A stretch of DNA of 39,560 nucleotides. Origin: a virus. The position numbers were made by a program, and so were the translations under genes. The DNA lies in IMG/VR virus record IMGVR_UViG_3300043595_000047, positions 1-39,560 of that record; one strand, written 5' to 3'. The notes below the pieces were generated by a model, which had not been told where the DNA came from, did no database searches, and saw only the letters and a program-made list of their open reading frames with translations. This document shows positions 6,862-14,797 of this stretch, one piece after another. Each line of letters begins with the position of its first letter. Positions within the stretch are counted from its first letter, which is position 1.

Positions 6862-7206
6862 GTGCCCGACCTCGGACCGTTGCTGCCGGCCATCGCCGCT
6901 CCCCTTTTGGCGATCGCCTCTGGGTTCGTGGGCCTGCGGCTCGCGTCAAAGCTCGGCGTCGGGCCTGTCCAGGCGCAGTACGTCGCGCTGCTGAAGGGCA
7001 TGACCGATGCGCAACAGGAACGAATCGAGCAGCTCGAGACCGAGAACGGCGACCTCCGCAAAAGGGTCGGCACGATCGAGAAGGAGCGCGATGGCGACCG
7101 GCGCGACTTTGAGCGCCGCGAGCGCGCGCTGCGAAAGCAGCTCAGCGACCTCCGCACCGAGCTCCACATCCTGCGCGACGAGATCGCCGAGGGCCGCAAA
7201 CGATGA
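6862..7206 (+). CDS. Membrane-anchored coiled-coil protein (lysis region)
   Basis: A 114-residue protein starting at GTG 6862. Residues about 5-28 (LLPAIAAPLLAIASGFVGLRL) form one hydrophobic segment. From about residue 48 to the end the protein is a highly charged coiled coil (EQLETENGDLRKRVGTIEK and following heptads). The layout, one membrane helix plus a long coiled coil just before holin and endolysin genes, resembles spanin-like or holin-associated proteins of phages, though no lipobox is present. It overlaps the next ATG by 4 bases. Confidence 0.65.
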   Translation: MPDLGPLLPAIAAPLLAIASGFVGLRLASKLGVGPVQAQYVALLKGMTDAQQERIEQLETENGDLRKRVGTIEKERDGDRRDFERRERALRKQLSDLRTELHILRDEIAEGRKR

Positions 7207-7595
7207 CGTTTGATCTCGGCCAGATCTTCCTGGTCGTGCACGCCGAGCAGCTGGTCAGCATCGCCGTCACCGGCTTCCTGCTGGGCTACGTCTTCATCGG
7301 CAAGGTCAGCGCCCATCTCTCGCCGCTGGAGTGGGGCTTCCGCACCTTCATCATCGGCGGCGTGTTCCTGGTCGGGCTGGGCCTGACCCGCCTGCTGGGC
7401 GGCGCATCTGCCTGGGAGATGTGGATCGGGATCCTGCTCGCCTTCTTCGTCTACAACGTCGGCTGCGTGCTGGGCCTGGTGCTGTATGACCGGCGCCTGA
7501 AGCGCGCGATCGAGCGCCAGCTGGGCCACCCGCTGCGTTCCAGCCCGCGCGGCATCTTCCACGTCGAGCAGCGACGCAAGGGCGACGACAAGTGA
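7203..7595 (+). CDS. Putative holin (three membrane helices)
   Basis: A 130-residue protein starting at ATG 7203. Hydrophobic segments lie at about 13-31 (VSIAVTGFLLGYVFIG), 47-66 (TFIIGGVFLVGLGLTRLLG) and 72-95 (WIGILLAFFVYNVGCVLGLVLY). A basic cytoplasmic tail follows (RRLKRAIERQLGHP onward). Membrane protein directly upstream of, and GTGA-coupled to, the amidase gene: this is the classic holin-endolysin arrangement. The function is inferred from context. Confidence 0.65.
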   Translation: MTFDLGQIFLVVHAEQLVSIAVTGFLLGYVFIGKVSAHLSPLEWGFRTFIIGGVFLVGLGLTRLLGGASAWEMWIGILLAFFVYNVGCVLGLVLYDRRLKRAIERQLGHPLRSSPRGIFHVEQRRKGDDK

Positions 7596-8644
7596 GCCTG
7601 CCGCGCGTCGAGTGGACGCCATCCCCGAACCACTGGGCCGGCCGCAACGGGCAGCCGATCCGCGGCTGGGTGCTGCATCGCATGGTCGGCTGGCTGGCTG
7701 GCACCGACCGCCTCTTCGCGGATTCGGCGCGCCAGGCCAGCACGCACTTCGGGATCGGCCACGACGGCATCGGCGAGCTCTGCCCGCAGTGCGGCCACCT
7801 CACCGGGGCCCGTGGCACGCTGCGCATCCACCAGTACGTCGACCTGGCCAACAGCGCCTGGGGCAACGGCGACGTGCGAGATCCCACCTGGGGTGTCGCA
7901 CGCTCGCTGCCGAGCGTCAACCCGAACCTCTATACCGTGAACACCGAGCACGAGGACGGCGGCGAAGCCGGCCGCGGCATCGTCACCGACCACGTCTGGG
8001 ACGCGAGCGTCGAGCTCATGCGCCTGGTGACGTCCGGCTCGATCGACCGCATTCGCCAGGCAGGCGTCGTGGTCAGCAACGTGGCTACCGTCCAGCAGCT
8101 AGCCGCGATCCCGCGCGACGCCTCCGGCTTCGTCGACCACAACCAGATCAGCGGACCCAACAAGCCCTATTGCTGGCGACCCTGGCAGGCCGACGCGGGC
8201 TTCGTGCCCGGACGCCGACCGTCACTGCTCGCGGCGCTCAACGAGGTGACTGGAACCATGGCTCCCCCGCTCCAATTCAAGCCGGAGGAATGGACGGTCT
8301 CCAAGGACGCGCCATTCTGGATCGACGGGCCCGGCGGCCCACAGGACGGCACCTTCGCGGGCGGCGAGGCGGTCAGTGTCGCTGAGTCGAAGGACGGGCT
8401 GTATCGGCTCGTCCTGGCCGGCGAGGCACCGGACGCCGTGTGGGTCGCCCGCAAGTCCATGACGCCGAAGACGCCGGGCGGCGATGCCGCCTATGTGGCC
8501 GCGGTGACTGCGGCGCTCAACCGCGAGGCGACGGGCACCGTGACCGAAGTCGAGGCGAAGGGACGCGTGGGTGTTGCCGCTCGAGCGGTGGCCGATGCGG
8601 GGAAAGCGGCGCTCGACACCGAAGCAGCGAGGTTCACGGCATGA
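7592..8644 (+). CDS. N-acetylmuramoyl-L-alanine amidase endolysin
   Basis: A 350-residue protein starting at GTG 7592. The N-terminal ~200 residues are a peptidoglycan-recognition/Amidase_2 domain with Zn ligands H29 (VLHRMVG), H183 (DHNQI) and C194 (KPYC). H120 in the NTEHED motif matches the conserved TxxxEHE strand. It should cut the MurNAc-L-Ala bond. Residues about 225-290 (WTVSKDAPFWIDGPGG to APDAVWVARK) look like an SH3-like cell-wall binding module, followed by an Ala-rich helical tail. No signal peptide is present, so release would need the holin. Confidence 0.88.
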   Translation: MSLPRVEWTPSPNHWAGRNGQPIRGWVLHRMVGWLAGTDRLFADSARQASTHFGIGHDGIGELCPQCGHLTGARGTLRIHQYVDLANSAWGNGDVRDPTWGVARSLPSVNPNLYTVNTEHEDGGEAGRGIVTDHVWDASVELMRLVTSGSIDRIRQAGVVVSNVATVQQLAAIPRDASGFVDHNQISGPNKPYCWRPWQADAGFVPGRRPSLLAALNEVTGTMAPPLQFKPEEWTVSKDAPFWIDGPGGPQDGTFAGGEAVSVAESKDGLYRLVLAGEAPDAVWVARKSMTPKTPGGDAAYVAAVTAALNREATGTVTEVEAKGRVGVAARAVADAGKAALDTEAARFTA

Positions 8645-8829
8645 GCCGCCGAACGCGCTACGTCCTGAATGTCAACGAAGGCATCGACACCATCCATCGC
8701 GATCCACTCGAGCAATGCAACAACGACGACGCCGAGGGCCGCCAGGTCATCGACGAACAGACCGCCATCGCCCTCGTCGAGGGTGGCACGGCCCTTAGAT
8801 GCCAGCATTGCTGGCCGGAGGACAACTGA
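8641..8829 (+). CDS. Small CxxC protein
   Basis: A 62-residue protein starting at ATG 8641 (ATGA overlap with the amidase stop). It has a beta-rich start (TRYVLNVNEGIDTIH), a single Cys at about 26, and a C-terminal RCQHCWPEDN. It may bind a metal. It sits between endolysin and a second holin-like gene. No family is recognised. Confidence 0.55.
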   Translation: MSRRTRYVLNVNEGIDTIHRDPLEQCNNDDAEGRQVIDEQTAIALVEGGTALRCQHCWPEDN

Positions 8830-8831
8830 CC

Positions 8832-9200
8832 ATGGAGTTCAACCTGCCCGGGCTGCTCACCGCGCCCGAAGTCACGGCGTGGGCTGCTGGCATCGCGCTC
8901 ATCGTGGGCGTCATTCAGCAGCTCAGCTTCATCCCGATCCCCGACGGCTCCAGGGCGCGAGCCTGGGCCGTCTCGATCCTGGCTGCGGCGATCATCGTGC
9001 TGACCCTGCCGATGGCGGGAGAGGCGGCCGTCGGCCAGCTCGTTCTCGCTGCGGTCCTCAGCTGGGCCGCCCTGGCCAGCGCCTCGCTTGGACTCAACCG
9101 TGCCGGCAGCTACAGCGTCAAGGCCGTGCAGGCCGGCGTCAGCGGGCCAGCGGTCGAGGACTCGCCTCCTACGACCAACACACGCGGCGACGCGCCCTAA
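8832..9200 (+). CDS. Membrane protein, second holin candidate
   Basis: A 122-residue protein starting at ATG 8832. Hydrophobic segments lie at about 14-33 (AWAAGIALIVGVIQQLSFI), 43-62 (AWAVSILAAAIIVLTLPMAG) and 67-87 (GQLVLAAVLSWAALASASLG), followed by a flexible Ser/Pro/Thr tail. The size and topology are those of class I-like holins, so this gene and the one at 7203 are alternative holin/antiholin assignments. Confidence 0.6.
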   Translation: MEFNLPGLLTAPEVTAWAAGIALIVGVIQQLSFIPIPDGSRARAWAVSILAAAIIVLTLPMAGEAAVGQLVLAAVLSWAALASASLGLNRAGSYSVKAVQAGVSGPAVEDSPPTTNTRGDAP

Positions 9201-9203
9201 CCC

Positions 9204-9533
9204 ATGCCCTGGCGACCTCTCGTGTCCTGCGCGGGTGGCTGCGGTCGGAAGGTGACTTCCGGCCGCTGCTCCGCGTGCCGGGCCGCCTACGAGCGCCAGC
9301 GTGGCTCTCGTCAGCAGCGCGGGCTGGGCGCCGAATACGAGCGAGAGCGGCGTGTCGTCCTTCGCGGCGCTACGCACTGCGCGCGCTGCGGGAAGCCGTT
9401 CACCCCGTCTCGCCGGCCGACCGCCGGCCACATCGTTCCACGTGTGAAGGGCGGCGGCAACGAGGGCAACCTCGAAGCTCAGTGCGAGCCCTGCAACTAC
9501 GGCGAAGGCGCTCGCCTGGCGAGGGCCCGATGA
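9204..9533 (+). CDS. HNH endonuclease (packaging-associated)
   Basis: A 109-residue protein starting at ATG 9204. Zinc cysteines C59/C62 (CARC) and C94/C97 (CEPC) frame the HNH core TAGHIVPRVKGGGNEGNLEAQ, with H76 as catalytic general base and Asn at 86 and 89. An extra N-terminal Cys knuckle (CAGGC, CSAC) may form a second zinc site. HNH proteins next to terminase genes in HK97-type phages are required for DNA packaging by assisting terminase cleavage. Overlap with the small terminase gene by 4 bases supports that role here. Confidence 0.88.
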   Translation: MPWRPLVSCAGGCGRKVTSGRCSACRAAYERQRGSRQQRGLGAEYERERRVVLRGATHCARCGKPFTPSRRPTAGHIVPRVKGGGNEGNLEAQCEPCNYGEGARLARAR

Positions 9534-10009
9534 CAGCTCGCAAGTCGAACGTGCAGAAGCTCTTCGAGGGCACCGACCGCCCGGATCGTGTCGCTCCCGA
9601 GGCGCCTCGCTCCGAGGCCGGCAAAGCCGCCCCGAAGCCGCCCAGCTGGCTCGGCCGTTACGGGATGGCCAAGTGGCGCGAGCTCGTGCCCGAGCTTGAG
9701 TCCCGCCGACTGCTCACCAGCGATTCACTCAGCCTGCTCGAGCTGCTGTGCGCGGCCTGGGCTGACTTCCGTCGCGCGCAGGCCATCGTGCGCCGCGGCG
9801 GCTCGTATGACGCGGTGACCGAGGCGGGAGCGGTAATGCACCGCAAGCATCCCGAGGTCGACCAGGCGCGCGATGCGCGCAAGGAGTACGCGGGTCTCCT
9901 CGACAAGCTGACCCGCCTGCTCGCCACCGCCGAGCCGATTGGTGAGCGTGATCCACTTGACGACTTCCTCGACCGGAGACCCAATGGCAATCGCAGCGCC
10001 AGCGGCTGA
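9530..10009 (+). CDS. terS: Terminase small subunit (P27-like)
   Basis: A 159-residue protein starting at ATG 9530. It has an N-terminal basic, Pro-rich region ending in PPSWLGRYGMAKWRELVPEL, then LESRRLLTSDSLSLLELLC, typical of the P27 family small subunits (W-x-R/E-LVPEL and L-T-x-x-D motifs). The C-terminal helices should form the oligomerisation and large-subunit contact region. The 3' end overlaps the large-subunit start by 26 bases. It recognises phage DNA and delivers it to TerL. Confidence 0.8.
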   Translation: MTARKSNVQKLFEGTDRPDRVAPEAPRSEAGKAAPKPPSWLGRYGMAKWRELVPELESRRLLTSDSLSLLELLCAAWADFRRAQAIVRRGGSYDAVTEAGAVMHRKHPEVDQARDARKEYAGLLDKLTRLLATAEPIGERDPLDDFLDRRPNGNRSASG

Positions 10010-11747
10010 CCCGGTGGTCGCCTACGCGGATGCCGTGGTCCGGCGCGACGTCGTCGCAGGGCCCTGGGTGCGCATGGCCGCCGAGCGTCACCTGCGCGAC
10101 CTGGAGGACGGCCACAAGCGCGGCCTTGTCTGGGACCAGGAGCTGGCCGACCGCGGTATCGCGTTCTTCGGCTACCTGCGCCTGCCGGAGGGTGATATCG
10201 GCGAGGACGGTACGGTCGACGGCGATCCATTCGTGCTGCAGCCGTTCCAGCAGTTCATCGTCGGCAGCCTGGACGGCTGGCGCCTCAGCGACGGCAGTCG
10301 GCGCTTCCGAACCGCCTACGTCGAGTCCGGCAAAGGCTCGGGGAAGACGCCGCTGGCAGCCGGCATGGGCATCAAGGGCATCGTGGCCGATGGCGAGGCG
10401 GCCGCCGAGGTCTACACCGCCGGCGTGACGCGCGAGCAGGCCAGCTATCTCCTCCAGGACGGGCGCGCGATGGCGATCGCCTCCAAGGCGCTGCAGTCGC
10501 GCCTCGACATCGCGGCCCACAACATCGCCGCGCCGAAGACAAAGAGCTTCATGCGCGCCGTGAGCAGCGAAGGGCGCAGCCTCGACCAGAAGCGCGTGTA
10601 CATGGCGCTCATCGACGAGATCCACGAGCATCCCACTGGCGACGTCGTCCGAAAGATGCGCGCCGGCGTCAAGAACCGACGCAACGCCCTGATCTTCGAG
10701 ATCACCAACTCGGGCTATGACCGCCACAGCATCTGCTGGCAGCACCACGAGTACTCGACGAAGGTCCTGCAGGGCATCATCGACAACGATTCCTGGTTCG
10801 CGTTCGTGTGTGCCCTCGACGAGGGCGACGACTGGCGCGACGAAGCGGTGTGGCCGAAGGCCAATCCGGGGCTCGGGGTCACGATCCCGCTGCGCTACCT
10901 GCGCGAGCAGGTCGCGGAGGCTGAGGGCATGCCCGCCAACGAGGACCTCGTCAAGCGCCTCAACTTCTGCATCTGGACCGAGCGCTCAGCCGGCATGTTC
11001 GACATGGGGCGCTGGGATCGCTGCGCTGACGAGCCGCAGCTGCGCAAGGGCCAGCGCGTGTGGGCCGGGCTCGACCTGGCGTCCACCACCGACATCGCCG
11101 CCCTGGCCATCATCGCGCCGCGCCCGGGCACCGTGATCGTCGAGCCGGAGCCGGGGCTGCACGAGGAGATGCCCGTCACCCTGCTCGACGTGGAGCTCCG
11201 CTTCTGGGTGCCCGGCGAGGGCGCCAAGCTGCGGGAGCGGCGCGACCACGTCCCATACGCGGAGTGGATCCGCCAGGGCCATCTGACCGCGACGGTCGGC
11301 GACGTCATCGACTACGACGTCATCCGAGCCGCCATCCTCGAGCTCGGCGAGCGCTATGAGCTCGTCGACCTCGGCTTCGACCCATGGAACGCGACGCAGC
11401 TGGTGACGCAGCTCCAGGATGAGGGCGCCACCTGCACCCCGGTTCGCCAGGGATTCGGCAGTCTCTCCGCGCCCACGAAGCAGTTGGACCAGCTGGTCGC
11501 CGGCGCACGGCTGCGCCACGGCGCGAACCCGGTGCTGCGCTGGATGGCGTCGAACGCGGTGGCGGAGACCGACCCCGCCGGGAATATCAAGCCGAGCAAG
11601 AAGCTGTCGACCGAGCGCATCGACGGCATCGCCGCGCTGGTCATCGCGATCGCGCGCTGGATCGATACCCATGCAGATGAAGACGACGGTCCCTCGGTCT
11701 GGGAGCTGCCCGTCAAAGATGGTGGCCGAAGGAGCCTGACGATATGA
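9984..11747 (+). CDS. terL: Terminase large subunit
   Basis: A 587-residue protein starting at ATG 9984, which has GGAG at 9975-9978 five bases upstream. An in-frame upstream start at 9939 is less likely. The ATPase has Walker A G116-KGSG-K121-T122 (ESGKGSGKT) and Walker B ending D211-E212 (VYMALIDEIHE). The C-terminal RNase H-like nuclease begins with GLDLAS-TTD (D364) and has a second acid at LGFDPWN. The length and motifs match terminase_1/HK97-type large subunits that power genome packaging and cut the concatemer. Confidence 0.95.
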   Translation: MAIAAPAADPVVAYADAVVRRDVVAGPWVRMAAERHLRDLEDGHKRGLVWDQELADRGIAFFGYLRLPEGDIGEDGTVDGDPFVLQPFQQFIVGSLDGWRLSDGSRRFRTAYVESGKGSGKTPLAAGMGIKGIVADGEAAAEVYTAGVTREQASYLLQDGRAMAIASKALQSRLDIAAHNIAAPKTKSFMRAVSSEGRSLDQKRVYMALIDEIHEHPTGDVVRKMRAGVKNRRNALIFEITNSGYDRHSICWQHHEYSTKVLQGIIDNDSWFAFVCALDEGDDWRDEAVWPKANPGLGVTIPLRYLREQVAEAEGMPANEDLVKRLNFCIWTERSAGMFDMGRWDRCADEPQLRKGQRVWAGLDLASTTDIAALAIIAPRPGTVIVEPEPGLHEEMPVTLLDVELRFWVPGEGAKLRERRDHVPYAEWIRQGHLTATVGDVIDYDVIRAAILELGERYELVDLGFDPWNATQLVTQLQDEGATCTPVRQGFGSLSAPTKQLDQLVAGARLRHGANPVLRWMASNAVAETDPAGNIKPSKKLSTERIDGIAALVIAIARWIDTHADEDDGPSVWELPVKDGGRRSLTI

Positions 11748-11956
11748 GCCGACTCCGCGCCGTCCTCGACGGCATGAACGATCTTGAAAAGGTGCTCTTC
11801 CCGGCGCTCGCCATGGCGGCCGTCGGCTGGGGCCTGGTGTGGATGCCCCTTGCGCTCATCGTGCCGAGCGCGGTGCTGATCTTCATCGTCCTGCGCGCCA
11901 ATCCCCAGGCGCTCGCCGAGCTCGGGGCGCTGGAAGATGACGAGGTGGCCGAGTGA
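11744..11956 (+). CDS. Small membrane protein
   Basis: A 70-residue protein starting at ATG 11744 with ATGA overlap. Two hydrophobic stretches (LFPALAMAAVGWGLVWMPL and ALIVPSAVLIFIVL) are followed by an acidic tail. It lies between TerL and portal genes, where small hypothetical proteins are common. Its role is unknown. Confidence 0.6.
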   Translation: MSRLRAVLDGMNDLEKVLFPALAMAAVGWGLVWMPLALIVPSAVLIFIVLRANPQALAELGALEDDEVAE

Positions 11957-13530
11957 CCGCCCTGGGCCGCGTGGCGGCCGCGTCATCGACGATCACCTTC
12001 CGCGCCACCGACGAGTTCGCGGTCGAGGCGTTCAACGCCGGCGGCCGCACGGCGTCCGGGATCTCGATCAACGCCAGCTCTGCGATGCGCATCAGCGCCG
12101 TGTACGGGGCTGTCTCGATCATCGCGGAGACGACAGCCGCGCTGCCGCTGCACATGTACGAGAGCCTCGGCGACCAGGGCAAGCGACTGGCGCCCGAGCA
12201 TCCGCTCGACGAGAAGCTGCACGACCAGCCCAACGACTACCAGACCGCGATCGAATTCCGCGAGATGATGACCGCCTTCGCCCTGCTGCGCGGCATGGGT
12301 ATCGCGGAGTCCCGAAAGAGGCGCGGTGGTCGCGACTTCGACCTCATCCCGCTCCACCCCGACTGCCTCAGCCGCGACTTCACGCGCAGCGGCGTCGAGC
12401 GCTTCCGCTATGCCGACCCACACACCGGGGAGACGCGGATCCTGCTGGCCGACGAGCTCTTCATCGTCCGCGGCCGGTTCGGGCGCAGCGTCATCGACTT
12501 CGCGCGCGACTCGCTGGGCCTGGCGCGCCAGATGGACATCTACGCCAGCAACCTCTTCGCCCGCGGCGCGCGCCCGTCCGGAGTGCTGACCCACCAGAAG
12601 CTGCTCAGCCCGAAGGCGCGCACCAACCTGCGCAAGGCGCTCAACGAGTACTCGGCTGGCGGCGACAACGCCGGTCGTCCGATGCTGCTCGAAGAGGGCA
12701 TGACCTGGACGCAGATGCAGATCAGCAACAAGGACGCCGAGTTCCTTGAGAGCCGCAAGTTCAGCGTCGCCGAGATCGCCCGCTGGTTCAGGGTCCCGCC
12801 GCACAAGCTCCAGGACCTCGAGCGCGCCACGAACAACAACATCGAGATGCAGAGCATGGAGTTCGTGGTCGACACGATGGTGCCGTGGTGCGAGCGCTGG
12901 GAGCAGTCGATTCGCCGCGACCTCATCATCGACCGCCGCTTCTTCGCGGAGCACGTCCTGGCCGGGCTGCTGCGGGGCGACACGAAGAGCCGGTACGAGG
13001 CGTATGCCCTCGCCATCCAGTTCGGATGGATGAGCCCGAACGAGGCACGCCGCCTGGAGAACCTCAACCCCTACGCGGGCGGCGACCTCTTCCAGCGTCC
13101 GCTCAACATGGAGCCGATCACCGGCGGCGGCCGCGGGCCGGGCGCGATCGCCTACCTCGACGGCCACAGCGGCAGGGTTATCAGCCTGGCTGACACGACG
13201 CGCGGCTACCTGCGCGCCCTGGTGCGTAGCGCCGTCACACGAGCGGTGCGCAAGGAGGCGGGCTCGATCGCCAAGCTGGCCGAACGCACCGGTGCCTCCG
13301 GCAGCGAGTGGCGCGAGGGCGTGCAGGCCTTCTACCGCGAGCACGCCGAGTTCGTCGCCACCCTGCTGCATCTGCCCGACGAGGCCGCCCAGCAGTACGC
13401 CGTGGCGCGCGCTGAGCGCGTGCTCGAGATCGGCACCGACGCGCTGGCCAATGACTCCGGCTCGATCGACGAGCTGTCAACCCTGTCACTCGAGAGGGCT
13501 GACGTGCTTCGTCTGCCCGCCGCAGCATAA
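11953..13530 (+). CDS. Portal protein (HK97 family)
   Basis: A 525-residue protein starting at GTG 11953 (GTGA overlap). The N-terminal segment SAMRISAVYGAVSIIAETTAALPLHMYE (split around residues 38-65), the FVSRGR-like IVRGRF strand, ARGARPSGVL, and FSVAEIARWFRVPPHKL with ERATNNNIE are the hallmark HK97 gp3 portal signature. It would form the dodecameric ring through which DNA passes and to which TerL docks. The C-terminal ~100 residues (after about 400) are helical and less conserved. Confidence 0.93.
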   Translation: MTALGRVAAASSTITFRATDEFAVEAFNAGGRTASGISINASSAMRISAVYGAVSIIAETTAALPLHMYESLGDQGKRLAPEHPLDEKLHDQPNDYQTAIEFREMMTAFALLRGMGIAESRKRRGGRDFDLIPLHPDCLSRDFTRSGVERFRYADPHTGETRILLADELFIVRGRFGRSVIDFARDSLGLARQMDIYASNLFARGARPSGVLTHQKLLSPKARTNLRKALNEYSAGGDNAGRPMLLEEGMTWTQMQISNKDAEFLESRKFSVAEIARWFRVPPHKLQDLERATNNNIEMQSMEFVVDTMVPWCERWEQSIRRDLIIDRRFFAEHVLAGLLRGDTKSRYEAYALAIQFGWMSPNEARRLENLNPYAGGDLFQRPLNMEPITGGGRGPGAIAYLDGHSGRVISLADTTRGYLRALVRSAVTRAVRKEAGSIAKLAERTGASGSEWREGVQAFYREHAEFVATLLHLPDEAAQQYAVARAERVLEIGTDALANDSGSIDELSTLSLERADVLRLPAAA

Positions 13531-13540
13531 GGAGCTCGCG

Positions 13541-14596
13541 ATGACCCGCTACGCACACATCGCCCGGGCGGTCCTCTCGCGACCGTGGGCGATCAAGAAG
13601 GACTCGGTCGAATGGGCCGCCATCACCGAGATCCTCAGCTCACGCCTTGCCGGTGAACGGTTCAGCGAGGACGAGATCGAGCAGCGCCTGGCGGCTGTGC
13701 CACGGCGTCAGGTCAGCGCACCGTCAAGCGCCGGCGAGGATCGCTACGTCAGCGTCATCCCGATCCACGGCGTGCTGATGCCGCGTGCCTCGCTGATGAG
13801 CGAGATGAGCGGAGGCCAGTCGGTGGCCCAGCTGTCGGCTGCGTTCAACGAGGCAGTGACTGACGACCGCGCCGTGGCCATCGTGCTCGACGTCGACAGC
13901 CCCGGCGGCATGGTCGACGGGATCCCGGAGTTCGCGGCCCAGATCCGCGCCGCCCGCGGCACAAAGCCGATCGTGGCCATCGCGGACACCATCGCCGCCT
14001 CGGCCGCCTACTGGCTGGCCGTCCAGGCAGACGAGGTGTCGGTGACGCCATCGGGCGAGGTCGGCAGCATCGGCGTGTTCAGCGAGCACGAGAGCTGGGC
14101 GAAGTTCTGGGAGACGACCGGCGTCGAGCACACCTACATCAGTGCGGGCAAGTACAAGACGGAAGCCAACGAATATGAGCCGCTGTCCGAGGACGCTCAG
14201 GCACACATCCAGGCGATCGTCGACGACTACTACGGCATGTTCGTCAACGACGTCGCGAAGGGTCGTGGCGTCAAGGCGTCAGAGGTCCGTTCTGGCTACG
14301 GTCAGGGCCGGGTCCTGACGGCCAGCATGGCCAGGGCGGCCGGCATGGTCGACCGCATCGAGACGCTCGGCGCGGTACTCGACCGGCTGAGCCGCTCCAG
14401 CGGGCGCCGCCAGGGCCGCTCGGCACTGGCCGACGTCGGCGGTGTGACGGTCGCGATCGACGAGGTGACCGAGACCTTCACCCAGACCGTCGAGGTCGAG
14501 GTGGAGGACGTCGTCCAGGACACGGCGCCGGCGGCTGCGTTCGAGGTCGAGCTCGAGCGGATCCGAGCGGAGCGTCATCGTCGCAGCCGCGCTTGA
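13541..14596 (+). CDS. S49-family prohead protease
   Basis: A 351-residue protein starting at ATG 13541 with an ideal AAGGAG (13529-13534). It contains the SppA/S49 fold: DVDSPGGMVDG near residue 113, catalytic nucleophile S154 in TIAASAAYWLA, GSIGVF, and general base K204 in the GKYKTEANEYEP segment. It belongs to the Ser-Lys dyad family used by many phages to process scaffold and capsid. The C-terminal ~70 residues are an acidic, Val/Glu-rich then Arg-rich tail that may act as scaffold. The following capsid gene has its own promoter. Confidence 0.92.
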   Translation: MTRYAHIARAVLSRPWAIKKDSVEWAAITEILSSRLAGERFSEDEIEQRLAAVPRRQVSAPSSAGEDRYVSVIPIHGVLMPRASLMSEMSGGQSVAQLSAAFNEAVTDDRAVAIVLDVDSPGGMVDGIPEFAAQIRAARGTKPIVAIADTIAASAAYWLAVQADEVSVTPSGEVGSIGVFSEHESWAKFWETTGVEHTYISAGKYKTEANEYEPLSEDAQAHIQAIVDDYYGMFVNDVAKGRGVKASEVRSGYGQGRVLTASMARAAGMVDRIETLGAVLDRLSRSSGRRQGRSALADVGGVTVAIDEVTETFTQTVEVEVEDVVQDTAPAAAFEVELERIRAERHRRSRA

Positions 14597-14622
14597 CAGT
14601 TACGAACGGGTTTCAGCAGACT
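14593..14622 (+). promoter_or_regulatory. Capsid gene promoter, TTGACA-N18-CAGACT
   Basis: A consensus TTGACA (14593-14598) is followed after 18 bases by CAGACTGCG (14617-14625). The same -35 box, spacing and nine-base -10 block recur at 30713-30745 before the Cro-like gene. The -35 overlaps the protease stop codon. It would give a ~170-base leader before the capsid ATG and allow strong, separate capsid expression. Confidence 0.6.
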
Positions 14623-14726
14623 GCGGCCAATTGAACCAGGCCCCCGCGGCGAGAGGCTCCATCGAGACCCGACGCTCCTGGGCGACACAGTAGGCGACGA
14701 CCCATAGGTCGGACGCGCTGTCAGCT

Positions 14727-14744
14727 CCCTTCACACATGAAGGG
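14727..14744. promoter_or_regulatory. Leader hairpin upstream of capsid gene
   Basis: CCCTTCA (14727-14733), loop CACA, and TGAAGGG (14738-14744) form a perfect 7-bp stem. It sits in the 201-base gap 14597-14797, which otherwise holds the promoter and GAGGAG ribosome site (14783-14788). It may stabilise the capsid mRNA. No T-run is present. Confidence 0.5.
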
Positions 14745-14797
14745 CGCCGGCGGCGCGTTCTGCGTTTCTCCCGGCGCCATCCGAGGAGAAACGACCA

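Noticed and set aside
14600-14733. 44-codon reverse-strand frame in the gap before the capsid gene
   Set aside because: Starts inside the leader hairpin and covers the capsid promoter on the other strand. No family resemblance strong enough to call.
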